A stretch of 64,000 nt of DNA from positions 186,001 through 250,000 of the forward strand of contig CACZFL010000001.1 in NCBI GenBank assembly GCA_902780525.1, written 5' to 3'. Shown here in pieces: positions 35,406 through 44,656 of the stretch. This DNA is from an uncultured bacterium (GTDB lineage Bacteria; Cyanobacteriota; Vampirovibrionia; Gastranaerophilales; Gastranaerophilaceae). The notes under the pieces are model-generated. The model saw only the letters and a program-made list of their open reading frames with translations. It searched no databases and was not told the DNA's origin. The stretch's first letter is position 1. Each line of letters starts with the position of its first letter. The translations under genes were made by a program, and so were the position numbers.

Positions 35406-37520
35406 ATGAAAAATCTCAAGCAACTAACAGCAATAGCAATGTGTACTTTGTTTGCAGCAATGCCGGTTTCTTATGGTTCTATTGACACAGGTCTTGGAGG
35501 CGGTATTGGCGGAGCAGTTATCAACTCTACTGACAACAACTTTGCAGGTATCACAAAAGGTACAAACAATGCAACATTAGAGTTTAAAGGTAACTCTCAC
35601 GTTAACTGGGACACGCTAAACATTAACAAAAATGAAACATTAAACTTCAACGCACAAAACAATGTAAACGGTATATCGGTACTGAACACTGTTAACAACA
35701 ATATGTCAAAAATTTATGGTCATATTAATGCAAATGACGGCATTAGCAAATTAATAATATCAAACCCGAACGGTGTTTTGTTTGATGGTGCTACCTTCAC
35801 AACAGCAGGCGACACTATGATTACAACAAAAGACATGACCGGTGTTGATGTAAATAACATTACTGACGGCGTTTATACAAAACTTAAAAGCTCAGAATGG
35901 AAAAACTCTAACGGAAATGATGATTTAATCCAGGTTCAGATAAAAGACTCCGATTTCTCAATCGGCAAGAACTTTAATATCTATGCACCGAAAATTGTCG
36001 GTCAGAATTCAAGTATCGCGACAGGCGGCAGCTTAAGGTTAGTTACTGTTAACGGTGCTGACTATCTTGCACAGAATATGGCACTTGCTGAAAACAAAGG
36101 CGTTACTATGTTGAAGGCAATGAACATTGACGGTAATGTTGAGATAGTAAACAATGTTGGTGCATATTCTATTGCAGGTTCATATATTGACGGTGATTTA
36201 AACGCAGAAGCAGGCGGTCTTGGTTTTGTTGACGGTATCTATGATGATACAGGTGTTCTTCAAAAGAAAACAATCATTACCGGCGATGCTGATTTAACAG
36301 CTCACGGTCAGCAGTTAATTGCAAGAGATATAGAAGTTAATGGTGATATTAAAATGTTTAACGACGGCGGTGCTGTTGAACTCAGAAACGGTACTGTTGA
36401 CGGAAATGCAGACTTAACCACAGAAGGTTGGCAGCCAATTGACCACAAAAAATACAACCACTACGTACACGTAAGCGGTAATACTAATATCGGCGGGGAT
36501 TTAAATATCGAATCTTCACAAAACGTTCACATTGGTAACTATGTGGTAAAAAACAATCCTTACAATACCGGCGGTAACTGGTCGGGTGACTTGCTTGGCG
36601 GCAAATTAACGGTTGGCGGTGATATTAATGCTAAAGTAACCGACGGCGGTCACATTATGACAACAATTGATACAACAGCTAAGAATATTGACTATACAGC
36701 AAAATCTCATATTGAAGGCACAAAAGCATACGGCGGTAACATTTTATCAGATGACAAAGCAACAATTACTGCTAAAACATACAAATTCAAATCAGACGGA
36801 TACATTGGCGGTCTGAAGGGTTCAGATGCTTATTCCGTAGATGATAAAATTGTTCACGTTATGGAAGAATATCAGTTTATTCCTGATGATACATTGAGCC
36901 ACGAATATATGAACATCAACGGCGGAACAATCTCCAAGATTGAAACTCCTAAAAAATCTACAGCCGGTAATGATGTTCAGGTTTATATCAGATCTAACAA
37001 CGATTTGTTAGTAAACGGTGCAAATGCAGGTGTAATCAACCTTGTTGCTCCTGATAAGAAAATCACGGTAACAGGTCCTGATGTTCACGCTAAAGAAATT
37101 AATGTCGGCGGAAGAACAGGAACATTACAACTTGATTTTCCGAGCAGAGATTTTACAACTAACTATACAAACATTAAAGACGGTGTAGTTAAGACAATAA
37201 AACCGACAGACGAAATCACATATGAGTTAACAAATAAACCGGACACCGGTTATAACTCACCTGATTTCAAGCAAACAGACGGAACAAATACAACATACCT
37301 GGTCGGACCGGGTGGACCCGTTCCACCGCCACAGAGACAAAATCCGCCATCTGATGATAACGTAAGAGTCATGAATCCGATTCCGGAAGATCCGGTGAAA
37401 CCAATGGCAAGCACACCAATTGCATATGCAGCAGACCTCGATGATGACGAAGATGTTCCTTGCAGAAAGAATGTTGACGGTTCAGTAACAGTTGTTAGAG
37501 CATATCCCGTAATGGACTAA
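35406..37520 (+). CDS. Filamentous haemagglutinin-type exported protein (TPS domain)
   Basis: A 704-aa protein with a signal peptide (about 1-24) and then a two-partner-secretion domain: GGIGGAVINS, KGNSHVNWDTLNI and the diagnostic NPNGVLFDGATF (about 118-129) with its NPNG turn. The rest is a right-handed beta-helix of short Gly/Asn/Asp repeats such as GDLNAE, GNADLTT and GGDINAK. The C-terminus has a Pro-rich linker and a CRKNVDGSVTVV end. It is probably a surface-exposed adhesin. No TpsB outer-membrane transporter is in the window. A strong terminator follows. Confidence 0.88.
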   Translation: MKNLKQLTAIAMCTLFAAMPVSYGSIDTGLGGGIGGAVINSTDNNFAGITKGTNNATLEFKGNSHVNWDTLNINKNETLNFNAQNNVNGISVLNTVNNNMSKIYGHINANDGISKLIISNPNGVLFDGATFTTAGDTMITTKDMTGVDVNNITDGVYTKLKSSEWKNSNGNDDLIQVQIKDSDFSIGKNFNIYAPKIVGQNSSIATGGSLRLVTVNGADYLAQNMALAENKGVTMLKAMNIDGNVEIVNNVGAYSIAGSYIDGDLNAEAGGLGFVDGIYDDTGVLQKKTIITGDADLTAHGQQLIARDIEVNGDIKMFNDGGAVELRNGTVDGNADLTTEGWQPIDHKKYNHYVHVSGNTNIGGDLNIESSQNVHIGNYVVKNNPYNTGGNWSGDLLGGKLTVGGDINAKVTDGGHIMTTIDTTAKNIDYTAKSHIEGTKAYGGNILSDDKATITAKTYKFKSDGYIGGLKGSDAYSVDDKIVHVMEEYQFIPDDTLSHEYMNINGGTISKIETPKKSTAGNDVQVYIRSNNDLLVNGANAGVINLVAPDKKITVTGPDVHAKEINVGGRTGTLQLDFPSRDFTTNYTNIKDGVVKTIKPTDEITYELTNKPDTGYNSPDFKQTDGTNTTYLVGPGGPVPPPQRQNPPSDDNVRVMNPIPEDPVKPMASTPIAYAADLDDDEDVPCRKNVDGSVTVVRAYPVMD

Positions 37521-37544
37521 TAAATAAACTAAATAAAATAAAAT

Positions 37545-37579
37545 AAAAAGAGATAACCTTTTGAGTTATCTCTTTTTTT
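37545..37579 (+). terminator. Rho-independent terminator of the haemagglutinin gene
   Basis: A 13-bp perfect stem (37545-37557 with 37565-37577, 7-nt loop) flanked by A5 and T7. Confidence 0.9.
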
Positions 37580-37715
37580 ATGCAAAAAACAGCAATTGTT
37601 AAGAATTGTAAAATGCAAATTTGGGAAATTTTATTGCTTAACATTTGTTACATATCAAATTAAAACCCATAACCTTTATTAATTAAGGCTTTTAGCGACA
37701 AAGACACTCCTAATG

Positions 37716-37731
37716 TTAACTTTTGTAACAA
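37716..37731 (+). promoter_or_regulatory. Second copy of the TTAACTTTTGTAACAA motif
   Basis: Identical to 35287-35302; lies 95 bp before the exported HExxH protein gene. Confidence 0.3.
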
Positions 37732-37826
37732 ACATTACTTTTAACGGTCAAGAAAATCAAAAATCTGCCGAAGGCAAAAGTAACAGAGTTGATTAGTAAA
37801 AATTAAGTTGATTAGGAGTTTTTAGT

Positions 37827-38387
37827 ATGAAAAAACTTATCGTTTTGTTTTCCGCATTTGTATTTTTAGCGTTCAGTCAGGCAGCATTTGCATACAGAGC
37901 CTCAGATTTCTCCAGTGACGCAAAAATAATATCAGCCATCACATTATTAGAACAATCAGGTGATACAGATGTATTAAGAAACCTAAAAAAATACGGAATC
38001 AGAGTTTCTTTCGACGATTTAACATCTTACACATGTAACGCAAGCAAAGCATATGCAATAAGCACATATAACCAATACGGAACAAGAATTATAATGATTA
38101 ACTCATTATACAAAAACGCTCCTGTTGAACAAATTGCTTGTTTAGTTGCACACGAAAGCATGCACGTAAAAAGAATTGCTGACATAGAAGAAGAAGCTAT
38201 TGCAACTCAAAAAGAAGCTGCTACATGGACAAGATTAAAAGTAGCATCAAAAACATATCCTGATACAAAACTCACAAGAAGACTTGATAAATTAAGCAGC
38301 ATGTACCTTGCTTCAAGCAACGGCAATAACATCATTCAGAACAAAGTTGCATCAAGCGGTTTCTACAGAGCTCAGTACGGCGGTTAA
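37827..38387 (+). CDS. Exported HExxH putative metallopeptidase
   Basis: A 186-aa protein with a signal peptide (about 1-22, AFA cleavage). The mature part contains LVAHESMHVKR (about 110-120), an HExxH zinc motif, followed 6-9 residues later by a run of Glu (IEEEA) that could supply the third ligand, as in gluzincins with a short spacer. The C-terminal 60 residues are helical and basic. It is monocistronic with TAGGAG upstream. No named family is recognised; periplasmic protease activity is a plausible inference. Confidence 0.7.
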   Translation: MKKLIVLFSAFVFLAFSQAAFAYRASDFSSDAKIISAITLLEQSGDTDVLRNLKKYGIRVSFDDLTSYTCNASKAYAISTYNQYGTRIIMINSLYKNAPVEQIACLVAHESMHVKRIADIEEEAIATQKEAATWTRLKVASKTYPDTKLTRRLDKLSSMYLASSNGNNIIQNKVASSGFYRAQYGG

Positions 38388-38513
38388 TTAATTTACACAG
38401 CATTAAATAAACACGACCAAATATAAAAATCCCCAGTATAAATTTGGGTGAGTGAGGGTAAGACCAAGACCCTCAAATTTTCCAATTTACTTTTTACCCC
38501 AATCAACTTAACA

Positions 38514-38543
38514 ACCCTCTGTTGTATGCAGAGGGTCTTCTTT
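38514..38543 (+). terminator. Rho-independent terminator
   Basis: An 8-bp stem ACCCTCTG / CAGAGGGT with a 7-nt loop and T-rich tail, between the HExxH gene and the UPF0210 gene. It also rules out an upstream start for the latter. Confidence 0.75.
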
Positions 38544-38563
38544 ATTATATTAAACAGATATGT

Positions 38564-38569
38564 TATACT
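38564..38569 (+). promoter_or_regulatory. Extended -10 box with leaderless geometry (UPF0210 gene)
   Basis: TGT-TATACT lies 7 bp before ATG 38577 and just after a terminator. No Shine-Dalgarno is present. Confidence 0.55.
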
Positions 38570-38576
38570 AAAACAT

Positions 38577-39944
38577 ATGACAATCTTTGACGAAAACCTG
38601 ATACTTGAAACAATTAATATGATTAAGCTTCACAATTTTGATGTAAGAACGGTGACGCTTTCAATCAGCTTGAGAGACTGCCTCTCGGAAAATATTAATA
38701 CTGTTTGCGATAAAATAAAGGTTAAACTTGATAAATATGCATCTAATCTGGTTAAGTATGCAAACGAAATAGAAAATGACTATTCTATTCCTATTGTAAA
38801 TAAAAGAATAGCGGTTACTCCCATTTCGCTTGTGGGAGAATCCTGCAAAGACAAAGATTTTGTAAAAATAGCCCGCACGCTCGACGACAGCGCAAAAAAC
38901 CTTGGAATTGATTTTGTAGGAGGTTTTTCCGCACTTGTAGAAAAAGGGTTCACACAAGGCGATGAGGCTCTTATAAATGCCATCCCGGAAGCACTGGCAA
39001 CAACAGATAGATTATGTTCTTCCGTTAACGTCGGAACATCAAAGGCCGGAATAAACATGGATGCCGTTCTAAAAATGGCTGAAACAATCAAAAAATCTGC
39101 TGAACTGACAGCAGATAAAGATGGAATTGCAGCAGCAAAGCTTGTAATATTCTGCAACTCCGTGGGGGATAATCCTTTTATGGCCGGTGCATACTCGGGG
39201 TTCGGAGAACCTGAGTGTGCGCTAAACGTCGGAGTTTCAGGACCTGGCGTCGTAAGGGCAGCTATACTTGATATAGATAAAAAAGCTGACTTGGGCGTTC
39301 TTTCAAACAAGATTAAACAAACTGCATATAAAATAACCGGAACTGGTGAACTGATAGGCAGGCGGCTCGCAAAAATGTTAAATGTTCCGTTTGGCGTTGT
39401 TGATTTATCACTTGCACCAACCCCTGCTGTTGGCGACAGCGTAGCTCAGATATTTCAAGCTATGGGACTGGAGCATGCCGGAGCTCACGGAACAACAGCC
39501 GCACTTGCAATGCTTAATGACGCTGTCAAAAAAGGCGGTATTATGGCAAGCTCTTATGTTGGCGGTTTGTCAGGGGCGTTTATTCCAGTATCTGAAGATG
39601 CAGGAATGATAGAGGCCGCTTCAAAAGGATATCTGACCTTTGATAAACTTGAAGCCATGACATGCGTTTGTTCAGTAGGATTAGATATGATTGCAATACC
39701 CGGTGATACGCCGAGTTCTACAATTGCAGGAATGATAGCTGATGAAATGGCTATCGGTATGATAAATAAAAAGACTACCGCTGTCAGAATAATTCCTGCA
39801 CCAAAAAAGAAAATTGGTGATAAAATAATATATGGAGGGCTTCTTGGTGAAGCTCCGGTAATGGGAGTAAATCAGCTTTCATCATATGATTTCGTTACAC
39901 GAGGCGGAAGAATCCCTGCTCCGATACACAGTTTAAACAATTAA
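38577..39944 (+). CDS. UPF0210/DUF711 (PFL family) protein
   Basis: A 455-aa protein, the usual length of UPF0210, which shares the glycyl-radical-enzyme-like ten-stranded barrel but lacks a known activity. Recognisable blocks are FNLI/ETINMI near the N-terminus, [36 protein letters not shown] (about 275-293) and [12 protein letters not shown]. Start: ATG 38577 ([10 protein letters not shown]). The reading frame stays open further upstream through a terminator hairpin, so that extension is rejected. Followed after 7 bp by a 117-aa hypothetical. Confidence 0.85.
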   Translation: MTIFDENLILETINMIKLHNFDVRTVTLSISLRDCLSENINTVCDKIKVKLDKYASNLVKYANEIENDYSIPIVNKRIAVTPISLVGESCKDKDFVKIARTLDDSAKNLGIDFVGGFSALVEKGFTQGDEALINAIPEALATTDRLCSSVNVGTSKAGINMDAVLKMAETIKKSAELTADKDGIAAAKLVIFCNSVGDNPFMAGAYSGFGEPECALNVGVSGPGVVRAAILDIDKKADLGVLSNKIKQTAYKITGTGELIGRRLAKMLNVPFGVVDLSLAPTPAVGDSVAQIFQAMGLEHAGAHGTTAALAMLNDAVKKGGIMASSYVGGLSGAFIPVSEDAGMIEAASKGYLTFDKLEAMTCVCSVGLDMIAIPGDTPSSTIAGMIADEMAIGMINKKTTAVRIIPAPKKKIGDKIIYGGLLGEAPVMGVNQLSSYDFVTRGGRIPAPIHSLNN

Positions 39945-39951
39945 GGACAAT

Positions 39952-40305
39952 ATGGCTACTTTTAAAGATTTAGAAGACAATTTAAAAAGTTTTATAATAT
40001 CCGAGCAGTCTGATGCCCACAACATCAGAACAGCTAATATTGCAAAGTATAACAATCTAAAAATGTGGATAGATGTTACAAAGTATTCTCAGCCACATTT
40101 TTACGTGCGTATATCAATATCTGAAGCCGTTTTCACAATCAACGAATGTATGAAGCTTAGCGGCGGCCTCGGTTACGAAGAACGATTCGTATATAAATGG
40201 TTTGGTAGAATAGGTATAAAAGATAAACTTAAAGATTTGTGGACAACAACCGAGCTTGAACGTGGTGATATTGCAAGTATAAAAAAAGAAGAACAGTCAT
40301 CATAA
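39952..40305 (+). CDS. Hypothetical protein following UPF0210
   Basis: A 117-aa protein with an AAGGAC ribosome-binding site, 7 bp after the UPF0210 gene. It is mixed alpha/beta, cytosolic, with KMWIDVTKYSQPHFYVRISISEA in the middle and a basic C-terminus. No cysteine cluster or known domain. Its stop overlaps the convergent YkgJ-like gene by 6 bp. Probably co-transcribed with UPF0210; function unknown. Confidence 0.65.
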   Translation: MATFKDLEDNLKSFIISEQSDAHNIRTANIAKYNNLKMWIDVTKYSQPHFYVRISISEAVFTINECMKLSGGLGYEERFVYKWFGRIGIKDKLKDLWTTTELERGDIASIKKEEQSS

Positions 40306-40731
40306 ATTTTTATTCAATTTTTTCTGCACTTTTGAGAACACATCTTCAAAACTTTCAACAGGCAGGAGTTTGTATCCGCAATGCTCAGCAAGATTTCCGC
40401 CCATTCCGAAAAGTTCTTCCTGTGGGTATCTTCTGCATATTCCGGGACGTTTTTTATGTATTTTGCATTTGTTAGTCTCTTTATCAAGATTTGTACATTC
40501 AAAAACAAGACCTGTTTCATCTTTTCCTATAACTTTAAGATATGTATAAAAAGAATGTTGTTTTTTTAGTCTTTCAAACTCTGCCTCTGTCTGAATAACA
40601 GATGTGTGTTTTACGTAAATTTTTTGGCAGCAGCGCCCACAGGCATTACAGGAACCTACACGGTAATATTTACGGCGTAAAATGTATAAATAATACCATT
40701 TTCTTATAGTTTTATATATTTTATCAAACAT
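40300..40731 (-). CDS. YkgJ-family cysteine-cluster protein
   Basis: A 143-aa protein with the zinc/iron-chelating YkgJ pattern: CNACGRCCQ (about 28-36), CTNLDKETNKCKIH (about 77-90) and RPGICRRYP (about 94-102). An N-terminal basic stretch precedes the motif. Metal binding is expected; biochemical role unknown in the family. It overlaps the upstream TPR gene by 8 bp. Confidence 0.85.
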   Translation of the reverse strand: MFDKIYKTIRKWYYLYILRRKYYRVGSCNACGRCCQKIYVKHTSVIQTEAEFERLKKQHSFYTYLKVIGKDETGLVFECTNLDKETNKCKIHKKRPGICRRYPQEELFGMGGNLAEHCGYKLLPVESFEDVFSKVQKKLNKNL

Positions 40732-41905
40732 TTGCTACTCTTAATTTTGCACTCTTATATTCCTGGGATTCAGGTTCAGAAAAAAGCATTACTTTTGAAA
40801 AATATTTATTTGCATTCTTTATATCGCCTTCTTTATATAAAGAATCCGCTTTGTTCATATACGCTTTTACAATATAGACTTCGGGGTTAATAAACCGTGT
40901 CAGCTGTTCTATTTTATCTGCAAGTTTTTCTTGCATTGCATCATTTAAAAGAATACAATTTTCGTATTCAAACAATGCAAAATGGAAATTATTTTCTCTG
41001 TAGTAATTGTCTCCCCACTCCTTATGCCCAAAATAGCTTTGTTCATCAAAAGACGAGTTTAGTTCCTTTATTACCTGCATTGTATTCAGATATTCTTCCT
41101 GGTTGCTGATTACAAGCGGCAATATTCGTCTTAAGGTACAGTAAGCAGCTGTATAGTCACCAAGGTTTATAAATACTGAAGTCAGCATCTGCAAAACTTC
41201 TATTGATTTTTTATTTATACAATATGCCTGTTTAAGGTAAATCATTGCATGCATATTGTCATTTTCAGCCAAATACGCAGTTCCCAGCAACAAATTTATG
41301 TCATAGTTTGTAGGAAGGTTTTTGTATGCAAAAGTTAAAAACTCTATCGCATTTTTGTAATCCTTTCGCATAATTGATACTTTTGCTTTTTGCATAAAAT
41401 CATTGCCGATTTTGGTATATTCATCCAGGCTCTTTTTAACGGCACTGTACGAATTTCCCTTATCCTGAGCATATTTTAAGTATTTTTCATAATAAAAAAC
41501 TGATTGGAATTTCATTCCGCAGGAAAAATATGATGTTGCAAGATTAAGGCAAACAACATCGTCATCCGGTTTATAAGCGAATGCACATGCCCAGTAATAT
41601 ATTGCGTTTCTTATGTCTTCTTTTCTGTATGCAATATTCCCCAGGTATATGTACGAAGGATTATCACCTTTTTCAAGTTTTATCGAGTTCAGGAAATTTT
41701 CTTCCGCATTTCTAAAATCACCCATTTTATAATAGCATTTTGCTATCCGGTGATAGAGTTTATATGATATGTTGGCATTAACAAGACTCAAATACAAATT
41801 AAGAGCAGACTGATAATCCCCGCTCATATAGTGATTACGAGCAGCTTCAAGCTTCTTGTTCTCCATATCAGAGTTGTCTTCTATATAATAATCCGACGAT
41901 ATCAT
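40724..41905 (-). CDS. TPR-repeat protein
   Basis: A 393-aa cytosolic protein with about seven TPR-like units (YMSGDYQSALNLYLSLV, KMGDFRNAEENFLNSI, YKEGDIKNANKYFSKVM) and no signal peptide. There is no Shine-Dalgarno. TATTAT ends 6 bp before the ATG, so its mRNA may be leaderless. It is translationally coupled to the YkgJ-like gene. A scaffold or assembly role is inferred. Confidence 0.8.
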   Translation of the reverse strand: MISSDYYIEDNSDMENKKLEAARNHYMSGDYQSALNLYLSLVNANISYKLYHRIAKCYYKMGDFRNAEENFLNSIKLEKGDNPSYIYLGNIAYRKEDIRNAIYYWACAFAYKPDDDVVCLNLATSYFSCGMKFQSVFYYEKYLKYAQDKGNSYSAVKKSLDEYTKIGNDFMQKAKVSIMRKDYKNAIEFLTFAYKNLPTNYDINLLLGTAYLAENDNMHAMIYLKQAYCINKKSIEVLQMLTSVFINLGDYTAAYCTLRRILPLVISNQEEYLNTMQVIKELNSSFDEQSYFGHKEWGDNYYRENNFHFALFEYENCILLNDAMQEKLADKIEQLTRFINPEVYIVKAYMNKADSLYKEGDIKNANKYFSKVMLFSEPESQEYKSAKLRVANV

Positions 41906-41923
41906 AAATATATAATATCATAT

Positions 41924-42322
41924 TTACGAATTTAGGTCATCCCACAATTTAGAATTTGTTACAAGCTCCGATAATACGTCTTCTTCAAACGGGTCAACCA
42001 CGCCCTGAGAAAATAATTCCTGTATTTGCTCAAGATAAGATATGTCTTCAGGGTTTTGCGAAGCTATTTTTGTAAATTTTCTTATGTCCAAATCTTTTTG
42101 AAACAACTGCATTGCATTAGCAGATATCTCTGTTTTATCAACATAAGGATTTTTACTGTATCCGCTTTTTTGCAGTGAGGAGCGGACATTGGCAATATTT
42201 ATGACATTGCTTGCGGAATCAAATTGTAATAAATTGTTATCATTGATGTTGTTGAACATAAAGCCCCAATCTCCCCAATTATTTTCTTTCATTATCATAC
42301 AAATTTCAGGATTTCGTATCAT
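41924..42322 (-). CDS. Hypothetical protein, start uncertain
   Basis: Up to 132 aa. The N-terminus is poorly supported: ATG 42322 lacks a ribosome-binding site, while the internal Met at residue 22 (MFNNINDNN) has a G-rich stretch upstream. The body is Asn/Ser/Asp-rich and ends in an acidic helix (PFEEDVLSELVTNS). No domain recognised. It lies 18 bp upstream of the TPR gene and may share its transcript. Confidence 0.5.
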   Translation of the reverse strand: MIRNPEICMIMKENNWGDWGFMFNNINDNNLLQFDSASNVINIANVRSSLQKSGYSKNPYVDKTEISANAMQLFQKDLDIRKFTKIASQNPEDISYLEQIQELFSQGVVDPFEEDVLSELVTNSKLWDDLNS

Positions 42323-42456
42323 CTAAATGGAGGATTTTAGGGTAAATATACTAAAGTGGACCTCTATTTTCTTCCATAAAATCGAATTTAATGATAAAAT
42401 AGGGGGGTAAATATATTTGGATAAATATACTTGAGTAAAGATATTGAGAGGTTAGT

Positions 42457-42855
42457 ATGCAGGCAGTTGAATATTTTACGGAACAAGGTTATTCCTGTGC
42501 AGAAAGCATTATGCAAAATGCTATTGATGAAGGTATAGTTCCCAAAGAACTTCTGCCTGTCGCATCGTCTTTCTCGGGTGGCATGGGTTCCGGCTGTCTT
42601 TGCGGAGCAATAGGAGCTTCTCAGTGTATTATAGGGTACCTGTTCGGCAAAAATAACTCTGAAGGAAACGATTATCTGGCAAGAGCCAAAGCAAGGGAGT
42701 TCATAGAAGAGTTTAAGAAAAACCACAAAGCTACCTGCTGCAGAGTTTTAACGGCAGGTATGGATATGGCATCACAGACAAGAAAAGATCATTGTACAAA
42801 TATGGTTGACGAGTGTTCAAAAATACTTAAAGATATTATTAAGGTCAAAGTTTAA
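42457..42855 (+). CDS. C_GCAxxG_C_C family redox-type protein
   Basis: A 132-aa protein of the C_GCAxxG_C_C family: GCLCGAIGASQ (about 48-58) with a preceding Cys (YSCAE), then CC near residue 92 and two more Cys (DHCTNMVDEC). Some members are annotated as split-soret cytochromes, but no CxxCH haem site is visible here, so thiol or metal chemistry is more likely. GAGAGG precedes the ATG. It opens a four-gene plus-strand run and is coupled by TAATG to the formyltransferase. Confidence 0.85.
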   Translation: MQAVEYFTEQGYSCAESIMQNAIDEGIVPKELLPVASSFSGGMGSGCLCGAIGASQCIIGYLFGKNNSEGNDYLARAKAREFIEEFKKNHKATCCRVLTAGMDMASQTRKDHCTNMVDECSKILKDIIKVKV

Positions 42856-43796
42856 TGTTTAACAAAACCTCATTCAAAAAGAGAATATTATTTGTCGGTA
42901 TTCCTGATATGGCATATATAGGAATTGACGGTCTTTTAATGTCTGGAATTAATATCGTGGGTGTTTTGGGACCTAAAAAAGACCATAATATGTACCACGA
43001 TTTCAAACGGTTTATTCAGTCCAGAGGACTTAATTACATTGACTTTGATGAACTTGACGAACCACAGTTAATTCAGACAATTAAAGGGCTTGATGTTGAT
43101 GCGGCAGTGGTTTGTTCATATAACTACAAAATACCAAAGGTTCTTCTTGAATCAACCAAAGACGGATTTATTAATGTTCACCCGTCTATGCTTCCGAAAT
43201 ACAGAGGTGGGAATCCGTATTCAAGAGTTATTATTAACGGTGAAACAGAAACCGGAGTAACACTCCATTTTATGGATGAAGGTTTTGACACAGGTGATAT
43301 TATTGCGCAAAAGCCTTATCACATTCCGTCAAAAGCAACAATGGGAACTATATTCAATGAACTTAACTTTATAGGGATTGAGCTGTTACTTCAAACGCTT
43401 AAGATGTACGAAAACCAGCCGCTTCCAAGAATTCCTCAGCCAAAAGGCGAGTTTGTGTCCGGAAATGGTTTGAGCAATAAAGAGATTTATCTGAATTTTG
43501 ATAAACGGGCTGAAGAACTTGAAAGATTTATTCGTGCTCTTAATCCGTTTATTCTTGCAAGTACAACGTTCAGAGGCAATATGATGAAGATTATGAAAGC
43601 TGAAGTTGCTTCAGACGCTTTCAGCCTTCCGCATCCTGCAGGAACCATTGCAAAAATAGAAGACGACAAATTCTTTATCTCAACATCTAAAGGTTTGCTT
43701 GTTCCGACCGTTATGCAGTTTGGCAGCTTCTTTATGGGTGACAGCAAAGATTTTATCAGAATCGTTAACCCTAAAATCGGTGAAGAATTCAAATAG
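42855..43796 (+). CDS. Formyltransferase-family protein (Fmt paralogue)
   Basis: A 313-aa protein with the formyltransferase catalytic core: NVHPSMLPKYRGGNP (catalytic Asn/His) and DEGFDTGDI (Asp). A C-terminal OB-like region follows (about 210-313). It is clearly distinct from the def-linked Fmt at 4875-5804: the C-terminal domain differs, and the RGGNPYSR block replaces RGANPIQR. Context with a C_GCAxxG protein, an endonuclease IV-like protein and RibD does not suggest Met-tRNA. It could formylate a sugar nucleotide or another amine. Confidence 0.85.
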   Translation: MFNKTSFKKRILFVGIPDMAYIGIDGLLMSGINIVGVLGPKKDHNMYHDFKRFIQSRGLNYIDFDELDEPQLIQTIKGLDVDAAVVCSYNYKIPKVLLESTKDGFINVHPSMLPKYRGGNPYSRVIINGETETGVTLHFMDEGFDTGDIIAQKPYHIPSKATMGTIFNELNFIGIELLLQTLKMYENQPLPRIPQPKGEFVSGNGLSNKEIYLNFDKRAEELERFIRALNPFILASTTFRGNMMKIMKAEVASDAFSLPHPAGTIAKIEDDKFFISTSKGLLVPTVMQFGSFFMGDSKDFIRIVNPKIGEEFK

Positions 43797-43834
43797 AGGG
43801 AAATTGATAAGGGGTAAATAAAAAAGGGGTAAAT

Positions 43835-44653
43835 GTGGATAAGTTAAATTTTATAACAGCGGGCGTTCCGCTTAAAGCAGGAAATAAAGGTTACGAGGAA
43901 GGATTTAAAGTCCTTGACGCAATGGGACTTGACGGATTAGAGCTGGAGTTTGTCAGAGGTGTAAGAATAAGTGACAAAAGCAGAGAAGCCGTAGGCTCTT
44001 CAAATAAAGTTATTACAGCCCACGCTCCTTTTTATGTAAACCTTAATGCAAGAGAAGAAGATAAAGTTGAAGCAAGTATTCAGCGTATTATTGAAACCGC
44101 ACAGACTGCAAACGAACTCGGCGGGTTCAGTATAACTTTCCATGCCGGATTTTATCTGGGTATGGATAAAGAAAGCGTTTATAAACAAATAAGAGATAAA
44201 ATTGAGGTTATTACAGCAGAACTTAAAAAAGTTAATAACAAAATCTGGATAAGACCTGAAACGACAGGTAAAGCAACTCAGTGGGGTGATTTGGAAGAGA
44301 TTGTAAGGCTCTCAAAAGAGTTTGAAACGGTTCTTCCATGTGTGGATTTTTCTCACCTTCATGCCCGTTACAACGGAATCTCAAATACCTATGATGAGTT
44401 TGCAAAAATCTTTGAAAAAATCGGCAATGACCTCGGTCAGGTTGCCCTTGATAATTTCCACGCACATATTGCGGGGATTGAATATGGCGACAAAGGTGAA
44501 AAGAAACACCTTAATCTTGAAGAATCAGACATGAATTACAAAGACCTTTTAAGAGCTTTTAAAGCTTTTAACATAAAAGGTGCAATCGTCTGCGAGAGCC
44601 CGAATATCGAAGACGATGCAAAACTTATGAAAGAATATTATTTGAGTTTATAG
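43835..44653 (+). CDS. Endonuclease IV/TIM-barrel (AP endonuclease family 2) protein
   Basis: A 272-aa TIM-barrel protein with likely metal ligands in THAPFYVNL, SITFHAGFYLG, RPETTGK (Glu), CVDFSHLHARY, NFHAHIAGI and CESPN, the pattern of the Nfo/xylose-isomerase-like superfamily. It uses GTG 43835, preceded by AGGGGTAAAT. It acts on AP sites in DNA if it is a true endonuclease IV. The sequence is closer to stand-alone 'TIM barrel' members, so the assignment to nfo is not secure. Confidence 0.8.
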   Translation: MDKLNFITAGVPLKAGNKGYEEGFKVLDAMGLDGLELEFVRGVRISDKSREAVGSSNKVITAHAPFYVNLNAREEDKVEASIQRIIETAQTANELGGFSITFHAGFYLGMDKESVYKQIRDKIEVITAELKKVNNKIWIRPETTGKATQWGDLEEIVRLSKEFETVLPCVDFSHLHARYNGISNTYDEFAKIFEKIGNDLGQVALDNFHAHIAGIEYGDKGEKKHLNLEESDMNYKDLLRAFKAFNIKGAIVCESPNIEDDAKLMKEYYLSL

Positions 44654-44656
44654 ATT

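Larger units (their letters stand above)
37521..37826. other. Intergenic region between two exported proteins
   Basis: 306 bases containing the terminator (37545-37579), TTAAC/GTTAAC-rich repeats (37637-37731) and an imperfect pair of TTAACWTTTGTWACA elements. The TAGGAG ribosome-binding site of the next gene lies at the end. No further gene is seen. Confidence 0.6.

Noticed and set aside
38448-38576. In-frame upstream extension of the UPF0210 gene
   Set aside because: It runs through a terminator hairpin (38514-38543) and a -10 box; the family length fits ATG 38577.
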